Shown here one piece after another: positions 53,537-61,435 of a DNA stretch of 64,000 nucleotides; positions within the stretch are counted from its first letter, which is position 1, and each line of letters starts with the position of its first letter. Where the stretch lies: contig NZ_CP042430.1 of assembly GCF_007970665.1 (NCBI RefSeq), forward strand, positions 3,348,001 through 3,412,000. The letters run 5' to 3'. A model generated the notes under the pieces. It was not told the origin of the DNA, searched no databases, and saw nothing but the letters and a program-made list of their open reading frames with translations. Origin of the DNA: Baekduia soli. Lineage in GTDB: Bacteria > Actinomycetota > Thermoleophilia > Solirubrobacterales > Solirubrobacteraceae. Position numbers and translations under genes: made by a program.

Positions 53537-55636
53537 GTGTTCGTGCGCTGGGACAACCTGAAGATCGAGGCCGACGAGGGGACGCGGCTGCCGGGGTACC
53601 GCGACGGCGCGGTCGTTCGGCGCTTCGACGCGCCGGAGGCGCTCGACATGCGGTTCTACGAAGTGCGGGCCAAGAGCGCGCTCAACCGCGTGCCCGAGGC
53701 GTCGCGGATGCCGTTCCGCTGGACGATCAACCCGTATCGGGGCTGCAGCCATGCCTGCGTCTACTGCGTCCATCCCGACACGCCGGTGCTGATGGCCGAC
53801 GGGACGAACCGGGCCATCGGCCACCTGCGGCGCGGGGACGAGATCGTCGGCACCCGGGTGCAGGGGTCCGACCGGCGGTTCGTGCGCACGGTCGTGCTGG
53901 ACCGGTGGTCGACGGTGAAGCCGGCGCTCCGGCTCACGCTCGCCGACGGGACGGAGCTCGTGGCCAGCGGCGACCACCGGTTCCTCACCGACCGCGGCTG
54001 GAAGCACGTGACCGGGGCGACGGCGGGCACGGATCGGCGGCCGCACCTCACCCCGGGCGTCTCGCTGATGGGGTACGGCGCCCTGCCGGAGGGTCCGCTC
54101 AAGGACGAGGACTACCGCCGCGGCTACCTCTGCGGGATGGTGCGCGGCCACGGCTCCCTCGCCACGTACACATACACCTACCGCGGCCGAATGCCGGTGC
54201 TCCCCCGGTTCCGGCCCGGCCTGGCCGACGGGGAGGCGCTCGAGCGGGCCGAGCGCTACCTCGCGGGGGATCGCGTGAGCGCCCATCGCGCCGCGTTCGC
54301 GTCCCCGGGACGGCCGACGCGGCAGATCCGCACCGGGGCACCCGCCGGAGCCGAGCGCGTGCGCGAGCCGATCGCGTGGCCGAGGACGCCCAGCGCCGCA
54401 TGGCACAAGGGCTTCCTGGCCGGGGTCTTCGACGCCGAAGGGTCCTGGAGCGGTGGCGTCCTGCGCATCGCCAACGCGGATCCGGCCATGCTCGACACCA
54501 CGCTGCTGGCGCTCCGGCGCTTCGGGTTCGGCGCGGTGATGGGGCCGGCCGGCTCCAGCGGGTGCCGCACGGTGCGGGTCCGCGGCGGGCTCGTCCAGCA
54601 CCTGCGGTTCTTCGCGCTCACCGACCCGGCGATCACCCGCAAGCGCAGTCTCGCGGGCATGGCGGTCACGACCGACGCGGACCTGCGGGTCGTGTCGATC
54701 GAGCCGCTGCCCGGTGCGATGCGCCTGTGCGACATCACGACCGGCACGGGGGACTTCATCGCCGGCGGCGTCGTCTCGCACAACTGCTTCGCCCGCCCGA
54801 CCCACACCTACCTCGACTTCGACGCCGGGCGCGACTTCGAGCGCGAGATCGTCGTCAAGGTCAACGCGCCCGAGGTCCTGCGCGCGGAGCTGCGGCGACC
54901 GTCGTGGAAGGGCGAGCACGTCGCGATGGGGACGAACACCGACCCCTACCAGTGGGTCGAGGGGCGTTACCAGCTCATGCCCGGGATCTGGGAGGCGCTG
55001 CGCGATGCTCGCAACCCGTGCTCCGTGCTGACGAAGTCGCCGCTGCTGCTGCGCGACCTGCCCCTCCTGCGCGAGCTCGCCGCGGTGACCGACATCAGCG
55101 CCAACCTCAGCATCCCGACGATGGAGGAGAAGGCCTGGCGCGCGACCGAGCCGCACACGCCCCACCCGCGCGCGCGGATGGAGGCCGTCGCCGAGCTCAA
55201 CCGGGCCGGCATCCCCACCGGGATCCTCGTCGCGCCGCTCATGCCGGGCATCAACGACGACCCGCGCCAGGTGCAGGCCATCCTCGAGGCCGCGGCCGAC
55301 GCCGGGGCGACGAGCATCGGCGGGATCGGGCTGCACCTGCGCGGCGAGGTGCGTGGCGTGTTCATGGAGTGGCTGGCCGCCCGGCGGCCCGACCTCGTGG
55401 AGTACTACCAAGCGCTCTACGCCCGGGGCGCTTACCTGCCCAGGGCCGAGCGCGACCGTCTCAGCCGCCTGCTGTCCGCCGCCCGCACCCGGCCCATGGC
55501 GCCGTTCCGGCGAGACCCCGCCGACGCCTGGCCCGTCGACCGCGCCGCGCGTGCGTCGCCGGCCGACCCGTTCCGCGGTCCGCGGCCGCGAGCGGCACCC
55601 GCCCCGCCGGCGGCGGTGCAGGAGGCGCTGTTCTGA
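53537..55636 (+). CDS. Rv2578c-family radical SAM protein, interrupted by an intein
   Basis: The 699-residue precursor contains a host protein of about 359 residues. The N-extein has KSALNRVPEASRMPFRWTINPYRGC and the first two cluster cysteines (Cys70, Cys74). The C-extein continues CFARPTHTYLDFD, then GTNTDPYQWVE and LTKSPLLLRDLPLL. The family (SplB/Rv2578c-like) is of unknown function. The CX3CX2C site CSHACVYC is complete in the host protein only when the C-extein cysteine joins. GTG 53537 is used; GTG 53543 is equally good. Confidence 0.93.
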   Translation: MFVRWDNLKIEADEGTRLPGYRDGAVVRRFDAPEALDMRFYEVRAKSALNRVPEASRMPFRWTINPYRGCSHACVYCVHPDTPVLMADGTNRAIGHLRRGDEIVGTRVQGSDRRFVRTVVLDRWSTVKPALRLTLADGTELVASGDHRFLTDRGWKHVTGATAGTDRRPHLTPGVSLMGYGALPEGPLKDEDYRRGYLCGMVRGHGSLATYTYTYRGRMPVLPRFRPGLADGEALERAERYLAGDRVSAHRAAFASPGRPTRQIRTGAPAGAERVREPIAWPRTPSAAWHKGFLAGVFDAEGSWSGGVLRIANADPAMLDTTLLALRRFGFGAVMGPAGSSGCRTVRVRGGLVQHLRFFALTDPAITRKRSLAGMAVTTDADLRVVSIEPLPGAMRLCDITTGTGDFIAGGVVSHNCFARPTHTYLDFDAGRDFEREIVVKVNAPEVLRAELRRPSWKGEHVAMGTNTDPYQWVEGRYQLMPGIWEALRDARNPCSVLTKSPLLLRDLPLLRELAAVTDISANLSIPTMEEKAWRATEPHTPHPRARMEAVAELNRAGIPTGILVAPLMPGINDDPRQVQAILEAAADAGATSIGGIGLHLRGEVRGVFMEWLAARRPDLVEYYQALYARGAYLPRAERDRLSRLLSAARTRPMAPFRRDPADAWPVDRAARASPADPFRGPRPRAAPAPPAAVQEALF
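53765..54784 (+). mobile_element. Intein with LAGLIDADG endonuclease domain (340 residues)
   Basis: The intein runs from Cys1 (codon 53765, CVHPDTPVLMADG, block A) to the terminal His-Asn (VVSHN, block G) before Cys+1 at 54785. Block B is ASGDHRFLT with its conserved His, and block F is CDITTGTGDFIAGG. A homing endonuclease lies between. The second LAGLIDADG helix FLAGVFDAEG is intact (Asp299, Glu301). The first, YLCGMVRGHG, has His205 where an acid is expected, so DNA cleavage may be weakened. All splicing residues are present. Confidence 0.93.
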
Positions 55637-55681
55637 ACTAGCCCGCGTGGTTACTGGCTCTGATGGCCCGTGGGGAAGCGA

Positions 55682-55864
55682 ATGGGGAAGTACGAAAGCG
55701 ACAGACCGCAGGACCTCGGTCCCACGAGCCGGCTCTGTGGCCTGTGCGATCGGCTGCTGGCGATGGACCCGCTCAACCCCGGATGGGAGATCGTCCAGCA
55801 CCGCGACGGCCTCGTCTGGGCGTGCCCGGACTGCTCGCGACGGCTCGCCACCTGGGGCTGGTGA
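55682..55864 (+). CDS. Zinc-ribbon microprotein
   Basis: A 60-residue protein with two CxxC pairs (RLCGLCDRL and WACPDCSRRL) spaced by about 26 residues, likely one zinc ribbon. ATG 55682 follows GGGGAAG at good spacing; an in-frame ATG four codons earlier is less well placed. It follows the radical SAM gene by 45 bp. Function unknown; such ribbons often bind DNA, RNA or a protein partner. Confidence 0.65.
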   Translation: MGKYESDRPQDLGPTSRLCGLCDRLLAMDPLNPGWEIVQHRDGLVWACPDCSRRLATWGW

Positions 55865-55939
55865 AGCTCCTGGGCCTCCGACCGTGAGGCAGCCGGGGGG
55901 TGTGTCCCTGTCGTCGCGAATAGACGAGGGGTAAGGCTG

Positions 55940-56710
55940 CTAGGCGATCGAGAAGCCTCCGTCGACCACTACGACCTGGCCGGTCATGTAGCCGGCCGCG
56001 GGCGAGGCGAGCCAGACGACCACGGCCGCAAGCTCCCGCGCGTCGCCCATGCGCCCGCTTGGTATGCGCGACAGGAGCGAGTTCAGGTAGTCATCGCGAA
56101 GTTGGTCGGTCATGTCCGAGACGAAGTAGCCGGGCGCAATGGCGTTGACCCGAATGCCTCGTCGCCCGGTCCACTGCTGGGCTAGATCGCGGGTCAGGCC
56201 GTTGATGGCTGCCTTGCTTGCCGTGTAGGCCGCGACCGGCTGAGTGGCCGTGATGAGGCTTAGGACGCTTGAGATGTTGATGATCGATGCGCCGGGACTC
56301 ATGACCCGCGCGGCTTCTTGGGCCATCCAGTAGGCGCCGAACAGGTTGACTTCCAAGACGCGGCGAAAGTCGTCCTCAGCCTCCCGCAGAGCTGGCACCG
56401 CGGTTGCGATGCCAGCGTTGTTGATCAAGATGTCGATGGTCCCAAAGCGATCTACGGCGGCCTGCGCCGCGCTGGCGCATGCTGCGGGGTCGCCTACGTC
56501 GGTCTGCACGACGACTGCCCGCCGACCGAGACGCTCGACGTGGGCCTGCGTCTGCCGCAGGCCCTCCAATCGGCGTGCGGTCAGCACGAGGTCGGCGCCG
56601 GCCTCGGCTAGCCCGACGGCGATCGCCACGCCGAGGCCGGACGAAGCCCCGGTCACGATCGCCACCTTGCCATCGAGCCGAAACAGTTCCAGAACAGACG
56701 TGGGTGTCAT
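55940..56710 (-). CDS. Short-chain dehydrogenase/reductase
   Basis: A 256-residue classical SDR. The cofactor motif TGASSGLG, NNAG, catalytic Ser (INISSV) and YTASK are all present, and the end (AGYMTGQVVVVDGGFSIA) is typical of 3-oxoacyl-ACP reductase or gluconate dehydrogenase-like SDRs. The substrate cannot be told. Codon use is less GC-biased at third positions than in the genes before it, so it may be recently acquired or belong to the flank of the integrated element. Confidence 0.9.
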   Translation of the reverse strand: MTPTSVLELFRLDGKVAIVTGASSGLGVAIAVGLAEAGADLVLTARRLEGLRQTQAHVERLGRRAVVVQTDVGDPAACASAAQAAVDRFGTIDILINNAGIATAVPALREAEDDFRRVLEVNLFGAYWMAQEAARVMSPGASIINISSVLSLITATQPVAAYTASKAAINGLTRDLAQQWTGRRGIRVNAIAPGYFVSDMTDQLRDDYLNSLLSRIPSGRMGDARELAAVVVWLASPAAGYMTGQVVVVDGGFSIA

Positions 56711-56914
56711 GTGCGCACTATGTTTCAGATCGCAGGCTTACATGGAGGGTCGCGCGGGGCCGAGGAAAGGACGCGCCAGCCTAAGACAGCGGCCGAATGG
56801 CCCGTCGCTCCGGAGCTAGAACGGCTGCCGCCCGCTTTTACTTTGGACGAAAGCAGCGACGCGGCCACCGCGCTTCTGCTTTCCATGGAAGGAGGCCCTC
56901 GAACGCGGTCGCCG

Positions 56915-58059
56915 TCACGACACGGCGGCGCGTGTGAGGTATCGCTCGAGCAGCTCGGCAGCCTCGGTCTCGTTTCCGGGCATGAGGTGGCCGTATCGGT
57001 CGTACGTGATCGTGATGGAACTGTGGCCCATGTAATCGCAGAGGGCCTTGGCGTTGACGCCCGCGGCGATCATCAGCGAGGCATATGTGTGCCTGCAGTC
57101 GTGCGGCGCGACGCGCGTGAGCTTGGCGGCCTTCCACGCGTGGTCGCTGGCCTCTTGGATGCGCGGTGGCGTCCATGGCTCGAGGCCGTCGGGGCGAGCG
57201 AAGACGAGAGGGGTGCCGGGTGGCTGGCTGAGTCTGTGAGCTGCGAGGTGCTCGCGGAGCTGGGGGGAAGGGGAACACGTCGGCTGTGGCGATTCTTGGT
57301 CTCTTGGAGGCCCTCGTGCGGGTCCCACGACGCGAGAACGTCGATCGTGCCGGCCTGGAGGTCGATCGCGTTCCAGCGCAGCGCGAGCAGTTCGCCGCGG
57401 CGCAGGCCGGTGTAGAAGGCGGTCGCCCAGAAGGCTCGGTGTCGGGCGGGCGCGGCGTTGAGCAGTGTCGTGATCTCGACGGGGTGGGCGACGCGCTCGC
57501 GTCGGCCGCGGATGGCGGCCATTTTGAGCCCGGCGGTGGGGAGGACTTCGATCTCGCTGCGCTGGAGCGCTCGTGCGTAGACGGCTTGGAGCGCGGCGAT
57601 CGTGCCTCGGATGGTCGATGGAGCGTGCCCGGCGACAGTAAGGCGGTCGATGAGGTCTTGGAGGTCGAGCCGGCGGATGGCGTGGAACGGCTTGTCGCCG
57701 AGGTCGTCGAGCACGCGCAGCCTCAGAGCGCGTTCGTACGAGGTGATCGCGGCGGGCTTGTACCGGTCGCCGCCGCGTGTCGTGACGATGCCTGCTCGGG
57801 CCTCCTGAAGCCATCGCACGCACGCCTCGGCCAACGTGACTCGCTCGACCACGACGGCCCGGTCGCCGAGGCTCAGGGCGCGGTAGGCGTCGCGCCGCCA
57901 GTTCCGGGCCGCGGCCTGGGTTGAGAAGCTCTTGGTCGTCTTACGGCCGGTGGCCTTATCGAAGACGACGGCCCGGTAGGCCGGGGTGCACGTGCACCCC
58001 GAACCGTTCGTCTTGACCTTGCAGCCCGCGCGGTGGCGGACCTCGATCCCGGCGGCCAT
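56915..58059 (-). CDS. Tyrosine site-specific integrase (apparent one-base frameshift near 57262-57267)
   Basis: About 381 residues when repaired. An N-terminal Cys-containing arm (CTCTPAYRAVV) and SAM-like core-binding domain (TLAEACVRWLQEARAG) lead to the catalytic domain: Arg in TGLRRGELLALRW, then HDCRHTYAS, MGHSS, and the nucleophile in TYDRYGHLMPG. The frame breaks after RRVPLP; the rest is in the next frame. Adding one base to the six-G run at 57262-57267 joins both halves with no other change. It is probably intact in the cell. Confidence 0.87.
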
Positions 58060-58118
58060 CAGGCATTTCCTCCGTGGTTGAGTTCCCTGGTGGTCAGCCG
58101 TTTCTTAGGATTCGTGGC

Positions 58119-58319
58119 GTGTTGACCGACCCTTGCCCCGTCGCCGGCTGCACGGCGCGCGTTCGGCCCTACCCCGACGATGAGGCTTGGCAGCCCGGCT
58201 TTGACGGGTCCGAGCGCGTCCAGCGCTGGAACTGCGAACACGGCCATCCGATCATCCGTGGCGCCGACGGCCAATGGGCCGTGCTTGAGCGCCGTCCTGA
58301 CCGGCTCACCGGCCGCTAA
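58119..58319 (+). CDS. Small Cys/His protein of the element
   Basis: A 66-residue protein starting at GTG 58119 (MLTDPCPVAGC). It has CPVAGC and later NCEHGHPI, which could bind one zinc ion, and several Trp. It is preferred over the opposite-strand frame (58059-58532) because it is richer in Trp/Cys/His and has stronger third-position G+C. However, that opposite frame has TGATG junctions with both neighbours, so the choice is not certain. Divergent from the integrase. Confidence 0.45.
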   Translation: MLTDPCPVAGCTARVRPYPDDEAWQPGFDGSERVQRWNCEHGHPIIRGADGQWAVLERRPDRLTGR

Positions 58320-58531
58320 TCCGAGCCCGTGAGCGTTTCGCCAAGGGCCCCCAGCATCAGTGCTCGTCCTGATGAGTTCATTAGATTGCCCGGCGGAGTC
58401 GCCGCGCCCCCGATCGTCGGCGGCTTCGGCGAAGGGAGCGTCCCGGGCACTGACCGCCCGGGACGCCTCTGCCGCGTTAGCTTCGAGCGGCGCGAGCCGA
58501 GGCACCCCCACCGTATGCCCCACGGCGGCCA

Positions 58532-58741
58532 TCAGCCGACCTCCATTCGGTCCCTCGGCGGAAGGCCAGCGGCGTGGCGGACGGGCCGCTCGACGCGGAC
58601 CAGCGCCGCGGACACGTCGAAGCTCACGTCGGTCGCGAGACTCTCATCGGCAGCACGGGCCAGGCGCTCCCATGCCTCGATGTCTCGCGCGAACGGCGAC
58701 GCGTAGTCGTCGTCGTCCCAGTTAGGGTCAGCGGTGTCCAT
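58532..58741 (-). CDS. Small acidic hypothetical protein
   Basis: A 69-residue protein with a strongly acidic start (MDTADPNWDDDDYASPFARD) and one predicted helix (IEAWERLARAADESLA). ATG 58741 has AGGAG about 10 bp upstream on the minus strand. Acidic microproteins of mobile elements sometimes mimic DNA, but nothing here proves it. Its stop is next to the start of an open frame running to the integrase. Confidence 0.5.
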   Translation of the reverse strand: MDTADPNWDDDDYASPFARDIEAWERLARAADESLATDVSFDVSAALVRVERPVRHAAGLPPRDRMEVG

Positions 58742-58902
58742 GGAGTTACAGCTCCTGTGGGCCATGGCCCCGGGCGTCTAGGCGTCGCGGGGCCGATTTA
58801 GTTGTGGCGCGACCGTACGCCTTCGGCACTGGGCTTTCAATAGCGCCGAGGTCGTGCGCTACGGCCGGCCAGCTTCGCAGCGTCGCGTCTCGGCCGCCAG
58901 GG

Positions 58903-59055
58903 TCATTGCTGGGGGACTGTCCAGCCTGGGCGGGGCGCAGGACCGACGAAGGGCACGAGCTCACCGTTGCAACGCATGCATGGACGGGAGTCCTCGACGG
59001 CCTTGTTGGTGATCCACTTGGTGCCGCATGTGGTGCAGACGAGTCGGCGGTCCAT
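58903..59055 (-). CDS. Zinc-ribbon microprotein (50 residues)
   Basis: A short frame with two CxxC pairs: LVCTTCGTKWITNK and SRPCMRCNGEL, separated by 15 residues, which should form a rubredoxin-like zinc ribbon. Start ATG 59055, stop 58903-58905. It begins 4 bp after the stop of another Cys-containing small gene. The regular spacing of the four cysteines makes chance unlikely. Confidence 0.6.
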   Translation of the reverse strand: MDRRLVCTTCGTKWITNKAVEDSRPCMRCNGELVPFVGPAPRPGWTVPQQ

Positions 59056-59059
59056 CGAT

Positions 59060-59233
59060 TCACCGTCTCAGACGCTTCTCCATGCGGCATCCGTAGCCCG
59101 CCACGCGGCGGCTGCGGAGCAGACGCACGTTCCAGGTGTTGTCCGCACAGAAACGGCAGATCCGCACGAGCGGCTTGGCGGCCCTCGGATACGGCGATGT
59201 TGCGGTCAGGAAGCGAGGGCCGTGTCGTGACAT
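59060..59233 (-). CDS. Small Cys-containing basic protein
   Basis: A 57-residue basic protein (MSRHGPRFLTATSPYPRAAK) with CRFC, a later GYGC, and an Arg/Lys-rich tail (MEKRLRR). A GAGG site lies just upstream of ATG 59233. It is immediately upstream of the zinc-ribbon microprotein, so the two are probably co-translated. Function unknown, perhaps nucleic-acid binding. Confidence 0.45.
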   Translation of the reverse strand: MSRHGPRFLTATSPYPRAAKPLVRICRFCADNTWNVRLLRSRRVAGYGCRMEKRLRR

Positions 59234-59566
59234 CTGCCTCGCTTCTGATCGGTTCTCTGGGCTCTCGCCCATATCCCGCGAGAGCGGCAGACAGAGGCTC
59301 GCTGGCGCCGTCGGCCCCGCGAGGGGCCGGCGGACCTGCGAAGGCCAGCGCGGACGGGCGCTCTGTCAGCGGCCCCAGGTAGCGTCCGACGCGAGCGAAC
59401 CCTCGGGACGGTCTCGTGGTCGGGGTGTTGCCAATGGGCAACACGCCTCCGACCGTGAGCGAGTTGCATAGGGCGCTCGCCAACGGTCGCGGGCCGCTGC
59501 CCTTCTCTGTCGGTTCGCAGCGGTCCGCGACTCGCTCGTCGCAACGGCGGTCTGGCGGTCGCGCGG
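59234..59566. other. Stretch without a gene I can assign
   Basis: A minus-strand frame begins with ATG 59570, overlapping the stop of the gene upstream (ATGA), and stays open to 58746. It would cover both Cys-rich microproteins in another frame and has weak coding character after about 59300. It may encode an N-terminal part of a real protein (MTARPPDRRCDERVADRC...) disrupted later, or be chance. No other feature is seen here. Confidence 0.3.
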
Positions 59567-59872
59567 TCATAGTGCGCCCTCGTTGTCCGCGGCCTCTAGG
59601 ACACCTCCGACGGTGACCAGCAAGTCAAGGCAGTCGATCGCCCTACCGGACTCACCCTCGGCGGCCAGTGCCTGGCAGATCTCTTGCCATGCCGCCGCGC
59701 GTTCTGCCGGCTCGCTGTAAGCACCCGCAATAAGAAGGCTGCGAAGCTCGTCGTGCTCGTCGAGGCCCATGACGACAGCAGCGACGCGACGAAGATCATG
59801 GTGGCGCGCGCCCGGGATCTGGCGGGCCAGCACCGCCAGCCGGCGCTGTCCGTCAGCCGTCAAGACGCGCAC
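59567..59872 (-). CDS. Hypothetical protein of the element
   Basis: A 101-residue helical protein starting at GTG 59872 (MRVLTADGQRRLAVLARQIPGARHHDLRRV). The middle segment (DEHDELRSLLIAGAYSEPAERAAAWQEI) and acidic C-terminus look globular. It overlaps the ribbon-helix-helix gene by 20 bp, so it is coupled to it. No known family recognised. Confidence 0.55.
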   Translation of the reverse strand: MRVLTADGQRRLAVLARQIPGARHHDLRRVAAVVMGLDEHDELRSLLIAGAYSEPAERAAAWQEICQALAAEGESGRAIDCLDLLVTVGGVLEAADNEGAL

Positions 59873-60152
59873 CGAACTCCCGCTCGAACTCGAGATCCTC
59901 CGAGGACCGGCGCCCCTCGCGCTCCAACAACATCCGAACCGCCGCCATGTTCCCCGCCCGAGCACGCTCCGCCGTGATCTGCAACAACTCACGCGTCCCC
60001 GGAACCTCCTCGCCGGGCAGCAGCGCCGCATCGGTCACCAACGCCTGCAAACACACCGACCGAGACACTCCACGCGCCTCCGCCAGCGCATCGAGGCGGT
60101 CGACCAGCGCCGACGACAACCGGACCGACACCTTGACGCCCGGATCACTCAT
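59853..60152 (-). CDS. Ribbon-helix-helix (CopG/Arc-like) regulator
   Basis: A 99-residue protein. The N-terminus SDPGVKVSVRLSSALVDRLDALAEARGVSRSV (in outline, residues 2-33) is a ribbon-helix-helix DNA-binding domain. A helical tail with TRELLQITAERARAGNMAAV follows. It is a likely repressor of its own operon, and direct repeats in the 207-bp gap upstream could be its operator. It may also help plasmid-like partition. Confidence 0.75.
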   Translation of the reverse strand: MSDPGVKVSVRLSSALVDRLDALAEARGVSRSVCLQALVTDAALLPGEEVPGTRELLQITAERARAGNMAAVRMLLEREGRRSSEDLEFEREFGARLDG

Positions 60153-60201
60153 CGCCGCACCGTCTGTCCGACAACTTCCCCGCGAAATCTGTTCCGCGAC
60201 G

Positions 60202-60296
60202 AACTGGCGCGGTGTGGCTGCGCGTTGCCGCTGGAGATTGGGAGGCCCCCCGGCGGCCTTCGCCGGCGCGGGGAGAGAAATCTAAACTGGCGCGGT
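60202..60296. repeat. Pair of 12-bp direct repeats AACTGGCGCGGT
   Basis: Identical copies lie at 60202-60213 and 60285-60296 in the non-coding gap (60153-60359) upstream of the ribbon-helix-helix gene. A one-mismatch copy (AATTGGCGCGGT) lies in a coding region at 62167-62178. They may be operators or part of an origin. The gap also has the CCGGCGGCC/GCCGGCG inverted repeat near 60250. Confidence 0.45.
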
Positions 60297-60359
60297 TCGT
60301 AGGGGCTGTCACGTCAGCGATGCGCTTGGCCCCCTGTGTGAGTAGGGCATGGTTGGTGG

Positions 60360-60668
60360 TCACTGGGCGCCGCCTCGCTGGTCGAATGTCACGGCGCCGC
60401 GCACGGCGAGCTCCGGGAAGTCCGCCACCTCAAGCCAGAAGCTGAGCCTGGCGACGCCGTCGACCAGCTCGACGTCGATCAGGCGAACCTTCCATTTATT
60501 GATCCGGAGCAGGCTGTCAAGAACGGGCTGGGTGTCGGCGTCGCTGAGCGGCTCGCCTCGAAGCCCGGGCGCAGCGAGACACAGAAGCCTGGACTTGGCC
60601 TCGAGCGCCGAATCGCGCGAGAGTTCGTCGGCCCAATTCGGATTGGATTCGATGATCTCGAAGTTCAT
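60360..60668 (-). CDS. Hypothetical protein of the element
   Basis: A 102-residue protein (MNFEIIESNPNWADELSRDS) with a beta-rich C-terminal half (KWKVRLIDVELVDGVARLSF, EVADFPELAV). Its ATG overlaps the stop of a tiny frame upstream (ATGA). Family not recognised. It is the last gene of the long overlapping train before the repeat-bearing gap. Confidence 0.65.
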   Translation of the reverse strand: MNFEIIESNPNWADELSRDSALEAKSRLLCLAAPGLRGEPLSDADTQPVLDSLLRINKWKVRLIDVELVDGVARLSFWLEVADFPELAVRGAVTFDQRGGAQ

Positions 60669-60805
60669 CGGCTGGCCCGCCAGTGCGCGGTGGTCAGCGT
60701 CAGCGTTGTGGCACTGCTGGTGCTGGCGCTGCTGCTGGTGCCGGTGAGCGGCCGGATGACGGCCATGGAGGCTCTGCTGGTGGAGGTGCCAGTTGAGATG
60801 TGCAT
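60665..60805 (-). CDS. Tiny Ser/Thr-rich protein (46 residues)
   Basis: The frame begins at the base after the stop of the upstream gene (TAG-ATG) and ends in an ATGA overlap with the next gene. That is what supports it. The product (MHISTGTSTSRASMAVIRPL) is almost half Ser and Thr. It may be a true peptide or simply a coupling ORF that carries ribosomes to the next start. Confidence 0.4.
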   Translation of the reverse strand: MHISTGTSTSRASMAVIRPLTGTSSSASTSSATTLTLTTAHWRASR

Positions 60806-61435
60806 CTAGTTGCTCCTGGTGGCGGCGGCGCGGGCGGCGTCGCGGATGTCGGGGTCGGGATCGTCGTACGGCGCGATCGAGATGGTCTGGGGCACGTTGC
60901 TCGGTAGTGGGCGTGGCGGGTCGGCGAGCGCAATGCGGGTGTCGCGGATCGCCTGGTCGAGCCCCTCGCCGCTCGGCACGGCGCGGACGTCCCAGCCGGC
61001 GGCGCGCACCAAGGCTTCGACCCGGTGCCCAACTGCGTGCCAGTGCACCCGCGCGGCCTCGAGCTGGTCGACGAGGTCGACGATTGCGTCTGTGGCAGCG
61101 CTGGCCTCGGGCTCGATCTCGGCCAGTAGTCCGCCGACGTGCTCCGCGACCCAACCGTCCCGTGCAGCCTGGGCGCGGTTGGCGGCTCGCTCGGCACCGA
61201 GGATGCGCTGCTCCCATGGCTCGCCGGCGACCGCCTGGGCCTTGGACATGGCTTTGGTCAGCTTCGCCGCCATGGTCTCGTCGCCGGTGGCGAATGCCTC
61301 GGTGAGCTCTTCGGTGAGTCTGGCTGCGTCGCTATGTGCGGAGGCGGCGGCGGCCTGGGTCTCGCGGGTCCGGGCTCGTGCTTCGGCGATGGCCTGATCG
61401 AGCACGGCGAGCTCGTCATGCAGCGCGCCGCTCAT
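60806..61435 (-). CDS. Coiled-coil hypothetical protein of the element
   Basis: A 209-residue protein. Residues 1-130 are Ala/Glu/Arg-rich and should form long coiled coils (ELAVLDQAIAEARARTRETQ); a short globular part follows (HWHAVGHRVEALVRAAGWDVRAV) and a Pro/Asp-rich tail ends it. ATGA overlap with the gene upstream. It resembles small scaffold-like phage proteins only in general shape. Confidence 0.65.
   Translation of the reverse strand: MSGALHDELAVLDQAIAEARARTRETQAAAASAHSDAARLTEELTEAFATGDETMAAKLTKAMSKAQAVAGEPWEQRILGAERAANRAQAARDGWVAEHVGGLLAEIEPEASAATDAIVDLVDQLEAARVHWHAVGHRVEALVRAAGWDVRAVPSGEGLDQAIRDTRIALADPPRPLPSNVPQTISIAPYDDPDPDIRDAARAAATRSN

Noticed and set aside
50599-55641. A single open frame of about 1680 codons across rny, miaB and the radical SAM gene
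   Set aside because: It is a shadow frame kept open by high G+C; composition is Arg/Gly/Ala/Pro only, and three well-conserved genes occupy the other frame.
56711-56914. A tRNA 3' end as attachment site next to the integrase
   Set aside because: The CTCGAACG near 56900 does not fit a T-arm, and no cloverleaf can be drawn; the att site stays unknown.
58059-58532. A 157-codon minus-strand frame between the 69-residue gene and the integrase
   Set aside because: It has TGATG junctions at both ends, which is tempting, but its product is Ala/Gly/Arg/Thr-rich with almost no aromatic residues, and the plus-strand Cys/Trp/His protein in the same place has better codon positions. Not fully excluded.
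58746-59570. A 274-codon minus-strand frame in the element
   Set aside because: It starts with an ATGA overlap but covers two Cys-rich small genes in another frame and loses coding character after the first third.
60669-60800. A plus-strand hydrophobic peptide (VVALLVLALLLV) resembling a small membrane protein
   Set aside because: It is the antisense of the Ser/Thr-rich frame and has no ribosome site; the minus-strand junctions are better.
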